Below are positions 1 through 15,189 of a DNA stretch of 64,000 nucleotides, piece after piece. The stretch is taken from NCBI GenBank assembly GCA_964006375.1, contig OZ023269.1, positions 64,414,029 to 64,478,028 on the forward strand, in the 5' to 3' direction. The DNA is from Tillus elongatus (Eukaryota; Arthropoda; Insecta; Coleoptera; Cleridae). The notes beneath the pieces were generated by a model that was not told the DNA's origin, did not search any database, and worked only from the letters and a program-made list of their open reading frames with translations. The position numbers and the translations under genes are program-made. Each line of letters begins with the position of its first letter. The stretch's first letter is position 1.

Positions 1-27
1 TCTAATGTAGAAAACGAACATGGGGAA

Positions 28-735
28 ATGGAACAAGATGATCGGCAGCGAAGAGTTATTTGGGAGGAATATATTAACAACCTTTTCGACGATAATAGAC
101 CTGATATAGAGGTTGCGGAGGACGTAGACCTGTCTGGACCCCCTATCACCAAAGAAGAAACTGTAAGAGCAATAAATACGTCAAAGGACAGAAAGGCAGT
201 TGGCCCGGACTGCATACCTGTCGAACTATTAAAAATACTAGACGACAGGGGCATTTCCGTACTGCACAGAATATTTAACAAGATATATAAAATGGGGGAG
301 TTCCCTGCCAAGTGGATTACATCACATTTTATCCCCCTGCCAAAAAAGGAGTAACGCAACGAAGTGCGAGGACCATAGGCTGATCAATCTAATAAGCCAC
401 ACGTTAAAGATATTCCTCAAGATTATTCACTACAGAATTTCTATAAAATGCGAAAGAGGGATAGGGTTCACACAATTTGGATTTAGAAGGGGACTAGGTA
501 CGAGAGAGGCTGTAGTTGCAACTCAAGTATTGATACAGAACTGCAACGACCAAAGGAAGGTTGTGATTCTATGCTTCATCTAATACGAGAATACGTTTGA
601 CAGGGTCCAACACCACAAACTCATTTAAATTTTGAAGAGGATGGATATAGACCAGAAGGATATCTGCTGCATAGAAAGCCTTTTTCAGCATTTTTTTGCA
701 CTTACGGAAAGAACATATCCTTCTTAGCAACGGCA
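28..735 (+). pseudogene. RTE-like non-LTR retrotransposon, reverse transcriptase fragment
   Basis: This is the N-terminal half of a non-LTR reverse transcriptase, truncated by the window edge. An open stretch of 108 codons carries the early RT block with the signature AVGPDCIPVELLK and ends in FIPLPKK. After the stop at 352-354 the homology resumes in another frame (KCEDHRLINLISH, then QFGFRRGLGTREA). The segment that should hold catalytic motif A has a stop codon just before YENTFDRVQ, and a second stop follows. Homology fades at about 735, before the catalytic YxDD box. The gene is dead from at least one frameshift and two stops. Clade assignment to RTE-like elements is inferred from these blocks; Jockey-like is the alternative. 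Confidence 0.8.
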
Positions 736-979
736 CTATGAAAATGTAATCGGGATTAATAAGAAAAAAATTGCAAAAACAATAAGTTTCTTAAATATTA
801 CATTTAGTTGGATTTCATTAATCAATTTCTTATCAAGTTATCAATTGAAAAAATGTGATAGTATTTGCAGCTGCCAATTTGAAGCATTGTTTTTTGTCAG
901 TTATCTGTAGTTTGTAATACTTTAGAGAGCTTCATATTGGAAAATAGAGGACTTATAGAAATTAATAATAATTATTATT

Positions 980-1935
980 ATGGCAGAATTGAGCGAAAAG
1001 CTAAGAATTGATATATTAGTGATGTTGGGCTACGGTGACAGGAAGCTTTGTAAAGAAATGTGCATGTTTTTTTATGAGTCTGGGCACAAATTAATGAAGT
1101 GTATCTTTCCAGAACATTAAAAAAAATAACGAAACTGGTAGTGTCAATGATAAAGCAAGAATAGGAAGACCAAACACGGCTGTAGCTGGTAATAACGCAT
1201 TAGATATATTGTTGTCTTTTTATTAAACCCCTCATCTATCTACAAATTAAGTTACTCATTACACAGTCTTTCACAAAAATCTGTGGTTACTTTGCTAAAA
1301 AGAAAAAGAAAAAATTTCACCCATACAAAGTACAGCTGGTACAGGAACTTGTAGTTGGCGATTTTAAGAGGCGTGTTGAATTTTATTATATTATGGCAAA
1401 TTTAATGAGAAGCCAGACTTTAGTAGAAATAATCGTTATTGGTCTCAGCAGAATCCACATTGGATGCTGGAGGCTCCAAACCAACGACCACAAAAAAATT
1501 ATGTATGGACGGGTATACTAGACAGTAGTAATATTGGGCGGTTATTTATTGAGGGAAATCTAACATCTTAAAAGTATAAACATTTTTAAGAGAAGAAATT
1601 ATACCACAGTGGTTGCAGTGGGTCCAGTCAATGAAGTTTGGTTTGAGAAATATGGAGCTCACAGTCATTTTGGGAGACGCATGCGGCAATATTTGGATGA
1701 AGTTTTTAGAGAAAATTGAATCGGGCGCTGTGATTCACTTAAATGAACTGCTCGCCCTCTTGACTTCACGCCATGTGGTTGTTTTCTTAGGGTCACTTGA
1801 AGAATCTTGTCCATAGAGACAGACCATTAAATCTGGAAGATCTGAAAGCTATCATTGTTGGCCAAACAAGATGGATTGTGCATTCCAGGTTAATCAAACG
1901 CGAGTTCAATTATGTATTGATAATAATGGACAGCA
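980..1935 (+). pseudogene. Mariner/Tc-like DDE transposase relic (DUF4817 type)
   Basis: A decayed transposase can be followed across frames. It starts with ATG at 980 and MAELSEKLRIDIL, continues as a helix-turn-helix region, and has a core segment RYWSQQNPHWMLEA at about 1435-1475. This is followed by GILDSSNIGRLFIEGNLT near 1515-1565. A C-terminal block LDFTPCG at about 1755-1780 matches the family motif around the last catalytic residue, and KNLVHRDRPLNLEDLKA follows near 1800-1845. This is the insect family of retroposed-looking mariner-like transposases with an N-terminal DUF4817 domain and a DDE_3 endonuclease. Many stops and frameshifts make it inactive. I did not find clear inverted ends. 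Confidence 0.75.
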
Positions 1936-2265
1936 TTTTGAACATTGAGTTAGTTGACAAATATTATTGCTGTTTTGTTTTTGTTTTGTTTTGTCAGTCT
2001 TTTTTAGAATTAAAGTTAATAATTAAAGCTAGTTTGCCTCTCATCTGCAGTTTCACCAACGTGATGTCGACTGCTGATAGATAATGTTTATTACCTTATA
2101 TGCAATTTTATACTATTTTATGTTGTCGAAAATATTTTTTACGTTATGAGAATTTGTTGTTGTCAACTTATTGACATTATTGGTTAATCGCTGGTCACAT
2201 ACACATTTTTGTGTGTAAAATGCATGTTTTTTGGGGTTTTCTTGGGTTTTCTCATATGCCTTTAC

Positions 2266-2375
2266 TCAGGTCAGGTCAGGTCAGGTCAGGTCAGGATCAC
2301 GTCAGAGTCGGGTTTGGTCAGGTCACGTTGGGTCAGGTCTAGCCAGGTCAGGTCAGGTGGTTCAGGCCTGCCTGA
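2266..2375. repeat. (TCAGG)n pentanucleotide microsatellite
   Basis: The unit TCAGG is repeated without change at about 2266-2294 and then degenerates through GTCACG and GTCTAG variants to about 2375. Short reading frames crossing it are artefacts of the repeat. Confidence 0.85.
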
Positions 2376-2946
2376 TACAGTGTCTTGCGCATAAACAACA
2401 ACAAAACTCTGGTCTCTTCAACTTGCAAACAAGCTGGGGAACTTGGAGCAAAAAGCCGACGAACATTAATAATAAGAATTGTTGGAGCAAAATGTAAACA
2501 AGGGTGCTAATAAAAGCCCAACGAAGGTGTTTTTTCTGATTTGATTTCTATATTTCCTTCCCCGCCCAGCACCCCTATTCACGCCAGGTCCCGTAACTGG
2601 GGCGGTATTTTACAGCATTTGTTATGTTGCTTATGCGTACAGGGTTGGTTTTAAGCGTGCTTTTGTTTAAAAAAAAATCACTTTTGCGATCATCTGCATA
2701 ATTACATTAATTTTTACTCATTTTTTTTTCATATGAACCTAATTACATTTTTATAGTGGCGTATCAAGAACTATCTTGCCATTAAAAAAAGATTCAGTTA
2801 TTATAGCAACTAAGTTGTTTAGGCTAGGATAAATTGAATATCGCCACTTTGTAGCTAAAAATATGTCGAAAAGCTTTTGTTAAGATATTTTTTTTGAATA
2901 AGGAATATTTCAGTAAATACAAATCTATCATATACTAACCCTATAA

Positions 2947-2947
<1 letters not shown>
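2376..2947. other. No recognisable feature
   Basis: AT-rich sequence between two microsatellites. It has short homopolymer runs and no coding, RNA or transposon signal that I can support. The stretch at 2085-2265 is equally featureless. Confidence 0.5.
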
Positions 2948-5745
<2,798 letters not shown>

Positions 5746-7530
5746 GCCCCCAATGAGTAATAACATATATATGTCGCACACACACTTTCGAAACATTCCT
5801 GGTATATTCTCAGAATGTGTCTGCTGCCTGGGTACTATGGAGAATTTTCATTTTAATAAAATTTGCCAAATGAGACAAGATTCTCAGCTTGATGTTCATC
5901 TAGTATGGATGTTTATTTTCCGCTTATTTTATTTTACTTGTGGTGAAACTATTATTTGGTAATTATTACTTGCTTATTGTAGCATCCTAATTATCTTCTA
6001 CTATTTAAATAGTCTGCACTATCCTTGACATTAGCCCAATAGGACATTATTTTTATTTACTTACTTTTTCTTAAGTATGGCAAGCGTATAGGCAGTTTAG
6101 ATGGTGTTCCCAGTAATTACATAACTTATTGCTAAATACAGTAAGTTTCTAATCTGGCAAAATATATTTTTATGTTAGTACATTAACTTTACATGTGTCT
6201 TCAGTATCCATCTGTCGGAGGTCCAAAATTTGCCATGTGTGTTAATATTGTCGCATGCCTAACTGTTGCTGAAAACTAGCTATTCTTACATTTCTGTCAC
6301 CAAGGGGCAATATGCATTTTTGTTGGTTTCTTTTATTTTCTCTTTATGCACTGTGTTTAATTCTGCTGTTTAGTAATCCAGTGCCATTCACACGCTATTT
6401 ATACAATATCTACTTCAAATTGAGCTAGTTCGTTATATTCTTTGCCAAACCACACTTTTTGTGTTATACCAGACTTCTCCCTGTCTCCTTTCGGGTGATT
6501 GGTGGAAAAAGTGGATCGCAATGTTAATCTTTTACAGCGCGGTGGTCTATAGAGCTTGAACAATCATTGTCATTTTAAGTCTTTACCTCAAAATACTGCT
6601 AAGATCTTCAGTCATTCGTTTAAAAGTTACTAATAAACTTTGTATCGCTTTAAGTTATAACTTGCATTACTTCACCTACATGAGTATCACACGTTATTAA
6701 ATTACTAGTGGCTTCTTCTGCTAACAAGCCTTTAAAAAGGCAAGCTAAAGCCCATAAATGAAATAGATACTGTGAATACCTAAGTCTCTAGAGCAACTTC
6801 TTAACTACACTTATCACTGCGTAAAATGCTTTCCCATTAACTTTGCTAAAGATCTGTTAACGGTTGTAAGTATGAATATATTTATATATTAGCACAAAAA
6901 AACATTTTTCCTTAAACGTTTAGATAACAGAAACAATTGATCCCCTAAGAACACAACTACCATCCTTTAGGTTTGCAACACCCGTCAACAGTTATACAGA
7001 GTATTTTAGTTCTTACCTATCCGATTAAGAAATCAGACTTTCTTCTTGAACAGCAAAAGTTATAAGTAAAATATAAACTTGTTAGCAAGAACAAATTTTT
7101 ACTAACAGTAATACTGTGTGGAAGAACATGATGTAAACAACTATGCTTTTTATTATAACGTGCCGAGTATTTCTGACGCCTTATCTTTTTATAAGTACAA
7201 TTTGGAGAACCCAATTCATCACAATACAGTTTTATCTTCTTATTTTTTCACGAGCCATATTAATTTGACGCATAAGAACGGCTACCAAGAATTAAACTTG
7301 GCCATACAAACTTTACTTTATTTGTAGTATTTTGTGATGTATTTGTTGTATGGAGCTGTCTGTTTGTGTCACCACAAGACCTGGCTGCGCGCGTAACACG
7401 TTACTTATTTTTAGTATTTAGAGAATGGTTCTGGTACTAAAATAGTTATTAATAATAATAGTATATTTTCGCTAATAATTATAAAATGTATAATGACAAA
7501 TAAGCGAAGCTTGTGCCCATACAGATATCA
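5746..7530. other. No recognisable feature
   Basis: AT-rich DNA with short open frames of under 70 codons that resemble nothing I know. No RNA gene, terminal repeat or splice pattern is convincing here. Confidence 0.5.
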
Positions 7531-7539
7531 AATTTACTG

Positions 7540-7760
7540 GAAGTCATGTGGGAAACAGGTGAAAGAATAATTGTTGCCGGTGATATGAATGGGTGAGTAT
7601 GAGTAAAGAAAAACGAAACTGATAAAGTACTGAGACCGTACGGAAATGCAGGAGTTAATGAGAATTGAGGCTATTTGATTAATATGTGCCTGGAAAGGGG
7701 CCTGTATAGAATAGGGTAAACGCACCGGATATTGACCAACAAACAGTGATATTTGTTGGT
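7540..7760 (+). pseudogene. RTE-like non-LTR endonuclease fragment
   Basis: Translation across a few stops gives MWETGERIIVAGDMNG, then PYGNAGVNEN, then LINMCLERGLY. This is the GDxNxRVG block and the following helix of the apurinic-type endonuclease domain of RTE-like non-LTR elements, such as those often annotated as craniofacial-development-protein-2-like. It has the same orientation as the RT fragment at the window start. About 70 codons survive, with at least three stops. The rest of the element is absent here. Confidence 0.7.
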
Positions 7761-7994
7761 GATAACACTGAATGAATATTTTGAACACTTTAGGTACGTA
7801 AATATATAAATTATCAGGTCTTGAATTATTTATTTATCAAAATAAGAAGCGTTTAAAATCAATATAAAACTTTTGCTGCCACAAAAACTAGAAAAAAATA
7901 CAATAAGCATAAACACTTCACAACGCAAAATTTAAATATATGAGACCTAGTTTGGTCTCAAAATACACAAAACGTAACGTAACTAATTTAAATA

Positions 7995-8667
7995 AAATTC
8001 AGGAAGACCGAAAAAACATTCCATTAGCTTCTTTTGCCAATAGTATTCTGCTTTGGGCATAGCTAAAAACCAGTCTCATCCCCATTAAGAATTCTGCTTG
8101 GATTGGACCGAATTTTCAAATAGCTCTTGGAGATTAAATAAGCTTCTACACCATTAAACCAACCACTGATATTTTCAGCTCAAATATTTGCGCTTGCACT
8201 TGTAATCGCTTCTGGTGTTCATTGGGCGATAATAGGGTTTCATTCATAAAATTTGTGTGCCAAGTTCTTCCAGGTGTATTATTAGTAAACGGATTTTTCC
8301 CACCACCTTTCTTCAAGGACTCTTTAACAGTTTGCAGAACAGTCTCTTTATGCTTGGGAAAACCTTTTTGAACGCATTCAGAAATCCATTGAACTATTGT
8401 ACACTCTTCTTCAATTGTCAAGTAAGGTGCCAGCCCTTTTGATGTTTTCTTGAACTGAACATTAAGCCCAAATTTTAATGTACTTCTAGGAACATTGAAT
8501 AAGGAAGCAGATTTATACCTTGACATTCCATTGCGAACTGCTTTGAGAGCGTTTTGAATATTTTCCTCGCTATCTCGTTTCTTTTCATGCTCTGTGATCT
8601 GTCTTAGGCGCTGGGTGCCAACTACTCCGGCAAGCCTCATTATTTCGGCAGTAGTTGGCATGTCCAT
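7995..8667 (-). pseudogene. Pogo/Tigger-like transposase, truncated
   Basis: An open frame of 173 codons starts at 8667. It carries a psq-type helix-turn-helix (EENIQNALKAVRNGMSRYKS followed by VPRSTL, about residues 34-65) and then a CENP-B-type DNA-binding segment with EEECTIVQWI and GRTWHTNFM. These are the two DNA-binding domains at the N-terminus of pogo-superfamily transposases. Beyond the stop, homology continues on the same strand (FLMGMRLVFSYAQ, about 8080-8040) in the region where the first catalytic Asp normally lies. The rest of the DDE domain is missing. The protein is short against the usual 450-550 residues, so this is a dead copy. Confidence 0.8.
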
Positions 8668-9640
8668 TTTTTTTCAGGTATTATTTGAAAGCATTAGATT
8701 ATATAAAACAACATAAAAATCAATTTTGATCATTATTATTAACATTTCGATTAAAACACTATTTTACATATAAGTTTATAGCCATTTTATCAAACTTATA
8801 GGTTTTAAAACATTAACAGTATTTACGAATTGAAAGAAAATGATTAATAATAGTACAACTTAACCACAAATTTGCGTATTAGTTACGAAATAAATATATT
8901 AAGCTAATCACTTTGTACTGCCAACAACTGGCCCATTAATTCATAGAAAGACTAAGATGTTGGCACCCAGTGGCAATGATATAAACCTACTGCATTTCTG
9001 TACCAGTTATTAGCACTATCAATTATAAGGTTATAAACACAGATAAGATGATTTAGTGATTTAATTATGAAAAAAGAGCATTTGTGTTTCTCTGTGTGTG
9101 TAGGTGAGTGGCTTCGGAAGGCAAGTTCCACTAGCCACAGACTCTTTTCTTATATATGCATATAGACATATTTACACATTTAATAACTAGTAATAGGTAG
9201 GTTGGCGGGGTGTTTGGTGTTTACAAAATTAAATTTTACATATCTGAGCTTATCTAATTATGTAATGTAATTAAAACTTTTTTTTAATCAAAAATATACA
9301 CATATATACATATATGCTCGTAATTTATACAAACGTAAGTAGGTTTACCTTATTTAACTATAGGAAAGACAGGGACACAATTCTTCAAGCACATGGGCCA
9401 ATCAGGGCTACTTTTTGTCATGACAGTATAAGACGTGGCCACTATAAGGTGGGTTTGACACAAGGTGAAACATAAGGACAGCTTGTTGAAAGTAACCTAA
9501 TTTACAAGTCTCATGAGTTGTTATATCAGATCTCTATCGACATTGAATCCTAGAAATATAGACTAAATTAAACTAAACTCAACTACATCAAACTATGACC
9601 AAACCTGATCCGGTGTGCTTTAATGTGTCAATGTTACTGT
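8668..9640. other. No recognisable feature
   Basis: AT-rich DNA lying between the pogo-like relic and the end of the I-clade retrotransposon. I see no coding, terminal repeat or RNA signal. Confidence 0.5.
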
Positions 9641-9689
9641 GAGTAGTTTCAGTGTCTGACACAGTTTTATAAAGAAACATCTGTCTGTT

Positions 9690-10807
9690 GTAGAAGCTTG
9701 ACTAATATTCTATATATGGTGATATTTTCCTGGATTAACAATGTTACGATGTTTGTTGAGAAATCTCCGCCAGCGTTCTTTAGATTGTCTATTAGTGATT
9801 GTCTATGTGTATTATAATGATTGCAGGCGAATAGCATATGATTCAAATCAGCTATGGATTGTTATCGCAGGAACATTCTGGAGTGGTTGCAATGGCTATT
9901 TTGTAGAAGTATGCTGGGAAACGTCCGTGGTTTAACCTCATTCTTCTAAGAGATTGATTATAAAATCGTGAGGTGTTATGTTGTTCTATGTGCAGTATTC
10001 TATAGGGAATTGTGATGAATGATGAATTTGCACATAATGATTTTTTGACGTTGATAGAAACGTGTGTCACATTTTCTCCCTTTCGATTTTTGCTTCTAAT
10101 TTGAATCTGCAACTTATATCAGATAGGGTAATCACGTCAACTTTATTACCGCTTGCAGTTGCGTTCTTTGCCAGTAGATCTACTGCTTTATTTCCCGGTA
10201 TCCCAGAATGAGCTTTCGACCACATAAAAATTACGTTTTGATTGCTGGAGGCAATTTCATCGTATGTTCTTCTTAAAGCGCAAATAATGTTGTCTTTATA
10301 ATTTTTAAGTGAAAATTAACTCTGTAAGACTGACTTTCAGTCGCTGATAACCAGGGCATTTGGAACTTTCTGGTGTATAATGTCGGTAAGGGCTTTAAGT
10401 ATTGCTACTCCTTTAGCAGTGTAAGTTGATACGTTATTGTCTAGGCGAATTCACCCCTAAACTTGTCAGCTTTGACGAGAACTGCGCAGCCTGTGCCATT
10501 TTCGTTTCTTGGTACATCGGTATAGATATTCTTGTAGCCTGGATATTTATTAACCAGTTCAAAAAAGATGGCGATATTTATGCTTGAGATATTTGTATAT
10601 ATAGGTAAAATTACCATGACATCCTTTGCGATGGCTAATAATGGCAAAGTAAATAACGGGTACATTGAACACTCCTTGTATTTCGGTAAATCCGACGTGG
10701 CAAGAAATGCATCTGCCAGCGGCGGCCTTTTTTCCCCAATATCTATTACATAAATAGCTGGCAGCTGACTGTTCCAGCACCTCTGCTCTGGTTTTGTAAA
10801 ACATTCT
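9690..10807 (-). pseudogene. I-clade non-LTR retrotransposon ORF2, 3' part (RNase H and C-terminal knuckle)
   Basis: Read from 10807 downward this begins with MFYKTRAEVLEQ, continues through PPLADAFLATSDLPKYKE, and reaches an RNase H domain. That domain starts at IYTDVPRNENGTGCAV (about 10540-10490) and ends at WSKAHSGIPGNKAVDLLAK (about 10225-10165). A terminal segment RRMRLNHGRFPAYF and CSCDNNP, with later His and Cys residues (about 9950-9790), matches the C-terminal Cys/His motif of I-clade ORF2. Frameshifts and stops break it several times. It is the missing 3' half of the element whose 5' half lies at 37365-41172: joined over CATTCT, the two halves read on in one frame. Confidence 0.85.
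10802..10807. repeat. Left 6-bp target-site duplication (CATTCT)
   Basis: CATTCT lies immediately outside the left end of the Polinton and is matched by CATTCT at 37365-37370. Six bases is the diagnostic duplication length of Polinton integrases. It falls within a codon run of the host I-clade retrotransposon. Confidence 0.85.
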
Positions 10808-11313
10808 AGTAGTTAATGGGACACTTGGGCCAGACAGTTCTAGTGACTTTTCTAGTGACTTTTGTTTCAATTGGTAATATTGGTTGTCATGTGGTTAAGT
10901 ATGGGCTCTACATTACCAACATGACAGCTGACAGTTACCGCCATCTAGTGACTTTTGTTGTAGTTGGCAACATTGGTTGTCATGTGGTTAAGTACGGGGC
11001 TCTACATTGCCGATATGACAGCTGACAGTTACCGACACGGCAGTCGACAGATTACAGCTGACTGTTACCGACATGGCAGTCGACAGCTGACAGTTACTGA
11101 CAGTTGACAGATGACATGGCAGTTTACAGATAACATAAGGACCCCATGTTATTTCTTATGGAGGTTCATTTTGCAAAAAGTTGTCCCCAGCTGTAAACTG
11201 CACACGCGCAAGGTCAGAACACTTTAGTTTACATATAGACTGTTATCATCAATGCAACTGCAAGGTTTGCAGCAGCTCTTGCCTAAACAGAACATCTGGT
11301 CTGTTTAGGCAAG
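10808..11313. repeat. Left outer segment of the Polinton, repeat-rich, not matched at the right end
   Basis: Between the CATTCT duplication and the start of the matched inverted repeat lie 506 bp that have no counterpart at the right end. They hold two copies of a unit of about 92 bp (10851-10941 and 10942-11036, each starting TCTAGTGACTTTTGTT). These are followed by many CAGCTGACAGTTACCGACA-type words to about 11130. The first bases, AGTAGTTAAT, resemble the right terminus AGTAGGTAAT, so this may be a second, divergent Polinton end. Confidence 0.6.
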
Positions 11314-11315
11314 AG
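11276..11315. repeat. Perfect 16-bp inverted repeat with 8-base loop
   Basis: CTCTTGCCTAAACAGA at 11276-11291 is exactly complementary to 11300-11315, with loop ACATCTGG. The right arm ends at the first bases of the left inverted repeat. It could be a rearrangement scar or a recognition hairpin. No U-tract follows, so it is not terminator-like. Confidence 0.8.
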
Positions 11316-11522
11316 TACGTAATAATAGTGGGTTCTACAGCACTCCTCCTCCCGAGGCGACTCACTCCTCCCAAGGTCATTACTTCTTCCAAGGTCACTT
11401 GCTCCTCCCAAGGTCACTTACTCCTCTCGCTCCTCCCGAGGTCACTCACTTCTCACAAGGCCGGCACTCCTCCCAAGGTCACTTACTCCACCCAAGGCCA
11501 GCACTCCTCTCAAGGACACTTT
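11314..11522. repeat. Left terminal inverted repeat of the Polinton
   Basis: The segment starting AGTACGTAATAATAGTGGG and running through a minisatellite of ACTCCTCCCAAGGTCACTT-like units matches the reverse complement of 37113-37364 with few differences. The unit count differs between the ends, as expected of a minisatellite inside long Polinton inverted repeats. Confidence 0.85.
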
Positions 11523-11602
11523 GAATATAGGCAATCAAATTTTAGTTCTATCTTATTTAGTATAGTCATACACGTGAAGTAGAAAAGTCCTTTAGCAGTA
11601 AT

Positions 11603-11995
11603 ATGTTTCATGAAAAGTCTATGATAGAATGGAAAAAATTTAAAGAAAGTAATTTACAACGGTTTCCGTATTATGTAAGTGAAAACCATGCGGTGCAAAG
11701 GAAAATATTTTTGGAAGTAGCAGCGCTCTATGAATCATTGAAGAGAGACATAGAATGTGTTAAAGAAAAGTGTCAGGTTATTAATGTGTTAGTTGCTTCG
11801 GATAACTCGTCGACAGTTTGTAACGAATGTCTGCCGTCGGCAAGATATGCAGCATTTGGATTGTTTAACCAAAGCTATATAGCTAGACACTCAAAATAAG
11901 TTGCATATTGTTTTTATTGTAAAAAGATGGTTAAAGCTGATATTGCAGACAAATGTTTAGAAGCAGTTGAAAGCAAAGTGTCTGCATTCAAATAA
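11603..11995 (+). pseudogene. Polinton accessory gene, Cys-rich, one in-frame stop
   Basis: An open frame from ATG 11603 runs 98 codons to TAA at 11897-11899 and continues in the same frame for about 30 more. The N-terminal part is charged and helical (IEWKKFKESNLQRF and ESLKRDIECVKEK). The C-terminal part has VCNECLPSARYAAFGLF and, beyond the stop, AYCFYCKKMV. The CxxC pair before and the CxxC pair after the stop look like one zinc-binding unit, which supports reading them as one old protein. No function is recognised. It is the only gene-like segment in the first 9 kb of the Polinton. Confidence 0.5.
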
Positions 11996-12049
11996 AAGAA
12001 ACTAATTGTGAGGGTGACCGTAAAATGTAAAGTGAAATATGTACAAAAT

Positions 12050-12535
12050 GTAAATTTGAAAATGTGCATTGTGATAATGTAATAAAACGATTTAAATGTT
12101 GACTTGTATTTTAATATTACCAGTACATCTTAAGAAATTGCGTTCATTCCCTGCCTAGATATATTTTAAAGTGATGCCGACGTCGCATAATAATGTGTTT
12201 GTTAACTAAATGTTGAATAAATCGTCCAACATCGACTTAAGGTTGTGATGACAGAGACATCGCATTAAGAATGTGATGATTGTGCAAAATGTAAATTTGA
12301 AAATGTGTATTGTGATAATGTAATAAAACGATTTAAATGTTGACTTGTATTTTAATCTTCCCGGTACATTTTAAGAAATTGTGTTTATTCCCTTCTTAGA
12401 TAAATTTTAAAGTGATGGAGACGTCGCATTAATAATGTGTTTGTTAAGTAAATGTTAAATAAATCGTCCAAGATCGACTTGAGATTGTGATGATTGAGAC
12501 TTTGCAAAGCTTAGAAGTCATTTTAAGATTTAAAA
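12050..12535. repeat. Tandem duplication, unit about 243 bp
   Basis: The stretch starting GTAAATTTGAAAATGTG near 12045 is repeated from about 12288 with more than 90% identity by eye. Each copy contains AATAAAACG, a GACGTCGCAT word and AATAAATCGTCCAA. It is non-coding. Confidence 0.8.
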
Positions 12536-13019
12536 TGTAGATTTATAAAACCCATTTAATTATAAATTATTCTAATAAAAAATATTGACTTCTTATTTTA
12601 AGTATAGTCTTACATTCTAAGAAATCGTGTTTATTGAATAATAAGCCCCCCCAGGAGTATTTTTCACAAATGTTTAATAACGTGCAAAATAGAAGTCGAT
12701 TTTATTTGATGCTGATATCGTCCCATGATGAGATATGATATATCTTACTTACTTATTGTGCGAGGTCAAAACTACAATCTTTTATAAATCACGGGCTGCT
12801 TGCAATGTAAACAAGTTGTAAAATATCAATGTCAGACGGGTAGAGAAAATTTTTACAGACTCCGACCTCTTTTGAACAATGGTAATGTAATTGCCCCAGC
12901 CAAGAATTTTCTCTTTTAAGCGTATATAAGGACATGCTCAAGCACTCTAAAGTCAGTGTATTTTCAGGTAAGCAGTATTTTAAGTTTTCAATATGTGCGT
13001 GCACATATATTAGATATTA
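12536..13019. other. No recognisable feature
   Basis: AT-rich DNA between two repeats inside the Polinton. The sequence TATATAAGGACATG near 12924 resembles a TATA box, but no gene follows. Confidence 0.4.
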
Positions 13020-13690
<671 letters not shown>

Positions 13691-14816
13691 TATCCCCCCC
13701 TTTTTTATTTTTAAAACAAATGCATATTGACAGGCGTATGATATACAATGGCTACATCATATTGTAATGCCCAATTTAAACACTTTGTATTTTAAAGAAA
13801 AGGCATACTGGTCTGGTTTACAATGTTGAATTTTATACAATTATATCCCTGACTACTTTAAATTACTACGGGTGACCTGAAATGTATTCACTTACCTTAC
13901 CATGAAGGCCTCTACACTTGCTTAGTAAGAATGACTAATTTTCTGGGTTACCAGGATAAATATTAAGGCGTGAAAATCTAGGGCTAGGACCAGGTTCTGT
14001 TTGTTCAGACTATGGGTTGGAAGATTGTGAGAAAAACGCAATAATTCGTAAACATTTAATTTATTTAACAAAGTTTTCCATTTTACGAATACAGTGAAAC
14101 GGACATGAAAGCACATACATCTAGGCACCTTTCGCTACGAAAAATCACACGGCTGGGGTTAATCTTAAACATATGGGGAGTGCACTAGCATAAATAATTT
14201 GGATCGCTTGGAGGGTTGATGACTTGGTGTGTATCGAGATCCCCGATGTCACTCTCAGTCTCCACAGTGGCGTAGAATAAAAGATTGATATTTTCATTGC
14301 AGTATTCATTGTTTAGATTTTACTGGTTTCATGGTTCGCATTTCAGTTTTGATTTGTCTTTGTTTTATTACTGTGGGACTGATTGAGCAACACCGCAGAA
14401 CAGGACACCACACCCAGGCATATATTTGAGGCTTACAGACACTTTCCTCTACGTCTCTCATATGGTTATTTATCACTAGGAAATGACGCATTGCGCATTT
14501 GGGTTGCCTTTTCCATAACCATTGTGCCATAGTTAAGGTTTTCACGGGCCCTACTTGGACTATAGCCTCACTGGAGGTCTTTGATTTTCGGAGGTTTGGC
14601 AAGTCAAGAAGTAGAAGGTTCACCCAAATACCGCTTACAGAGTATCTTGTTTAGGACCTGTAGGCTGTATGAGACGCAAGGGAAAGGTATCATTGTCATT
14701 CAGGCCAGATCACTGTTTACTGACTAAGCGGAAACGAAAACAAACCTAGTATTACTTCACCCAACATTATCACGTATACTGACCTTCAGGTTGCCCTCTC
14801 ACAGCACTCATGCCGA

Positions 14817-14817
<1 letters not shown>
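13691..14817. other. No recognised gene; one 105-codon open frame
   Basis: An open frame on the minus strand at 14623-14306 codes for 105 residues with several Cys and Trp (KRQPKCAMRHF, YAWVWCPVLRCC). I recognise no family and cannot tell whether it is a gene. The rest shows no feature. Confidence 0.3.

Positions 14818-14894
<77 letters not shown>
14818..14894. repeat. (TA)n microsatellite
   Basis: A pure TA tract of about 77 bp. The 300 bp after it show no gene, although a plus-strand frame runs through both. Confidence 0.95.
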
Positions 14895-14897
<3 letters not shown>

Positions 14898-15189
14898 GAA
14901 GCCTTCAGGGCTGGCCTGACATCTCAGGTCTTTTATTTCGGAATTTGGCACTTCATGGAGCAAGACTTCACCTGAATGTCATTCTAGACATCAAGAGAAT
15001 AATTACACAAATTTGTCAGAACACAGGGGGAAGTACTTCATTTACTTTATGTCCGTTTCCTTTCTTTTCCGAACCGTCCAGTGCACACCACATACACTCA
15101 CATTTCAAGTTTCAGTTTAATACACAAAGGGGAGCCAAATTGTCTGTTTCAGGTGCAAAGTAATTTCATCCGGTAACATACAAAACAAT

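Noticed and set aside
10559..10870. 103-codon minus-strand frame as a separate gene
   Set aside because: It crosses the Polinton border and mixes two frames of I-clade ORF2; only its middle part is real retrotransposon coding.
11181..11582. 133-codon plus-strand frame
   Set aside because: It runs through the Polinton terminal minisatellite and the hairpin; Ser/Pro/Leu content follows the repeat.
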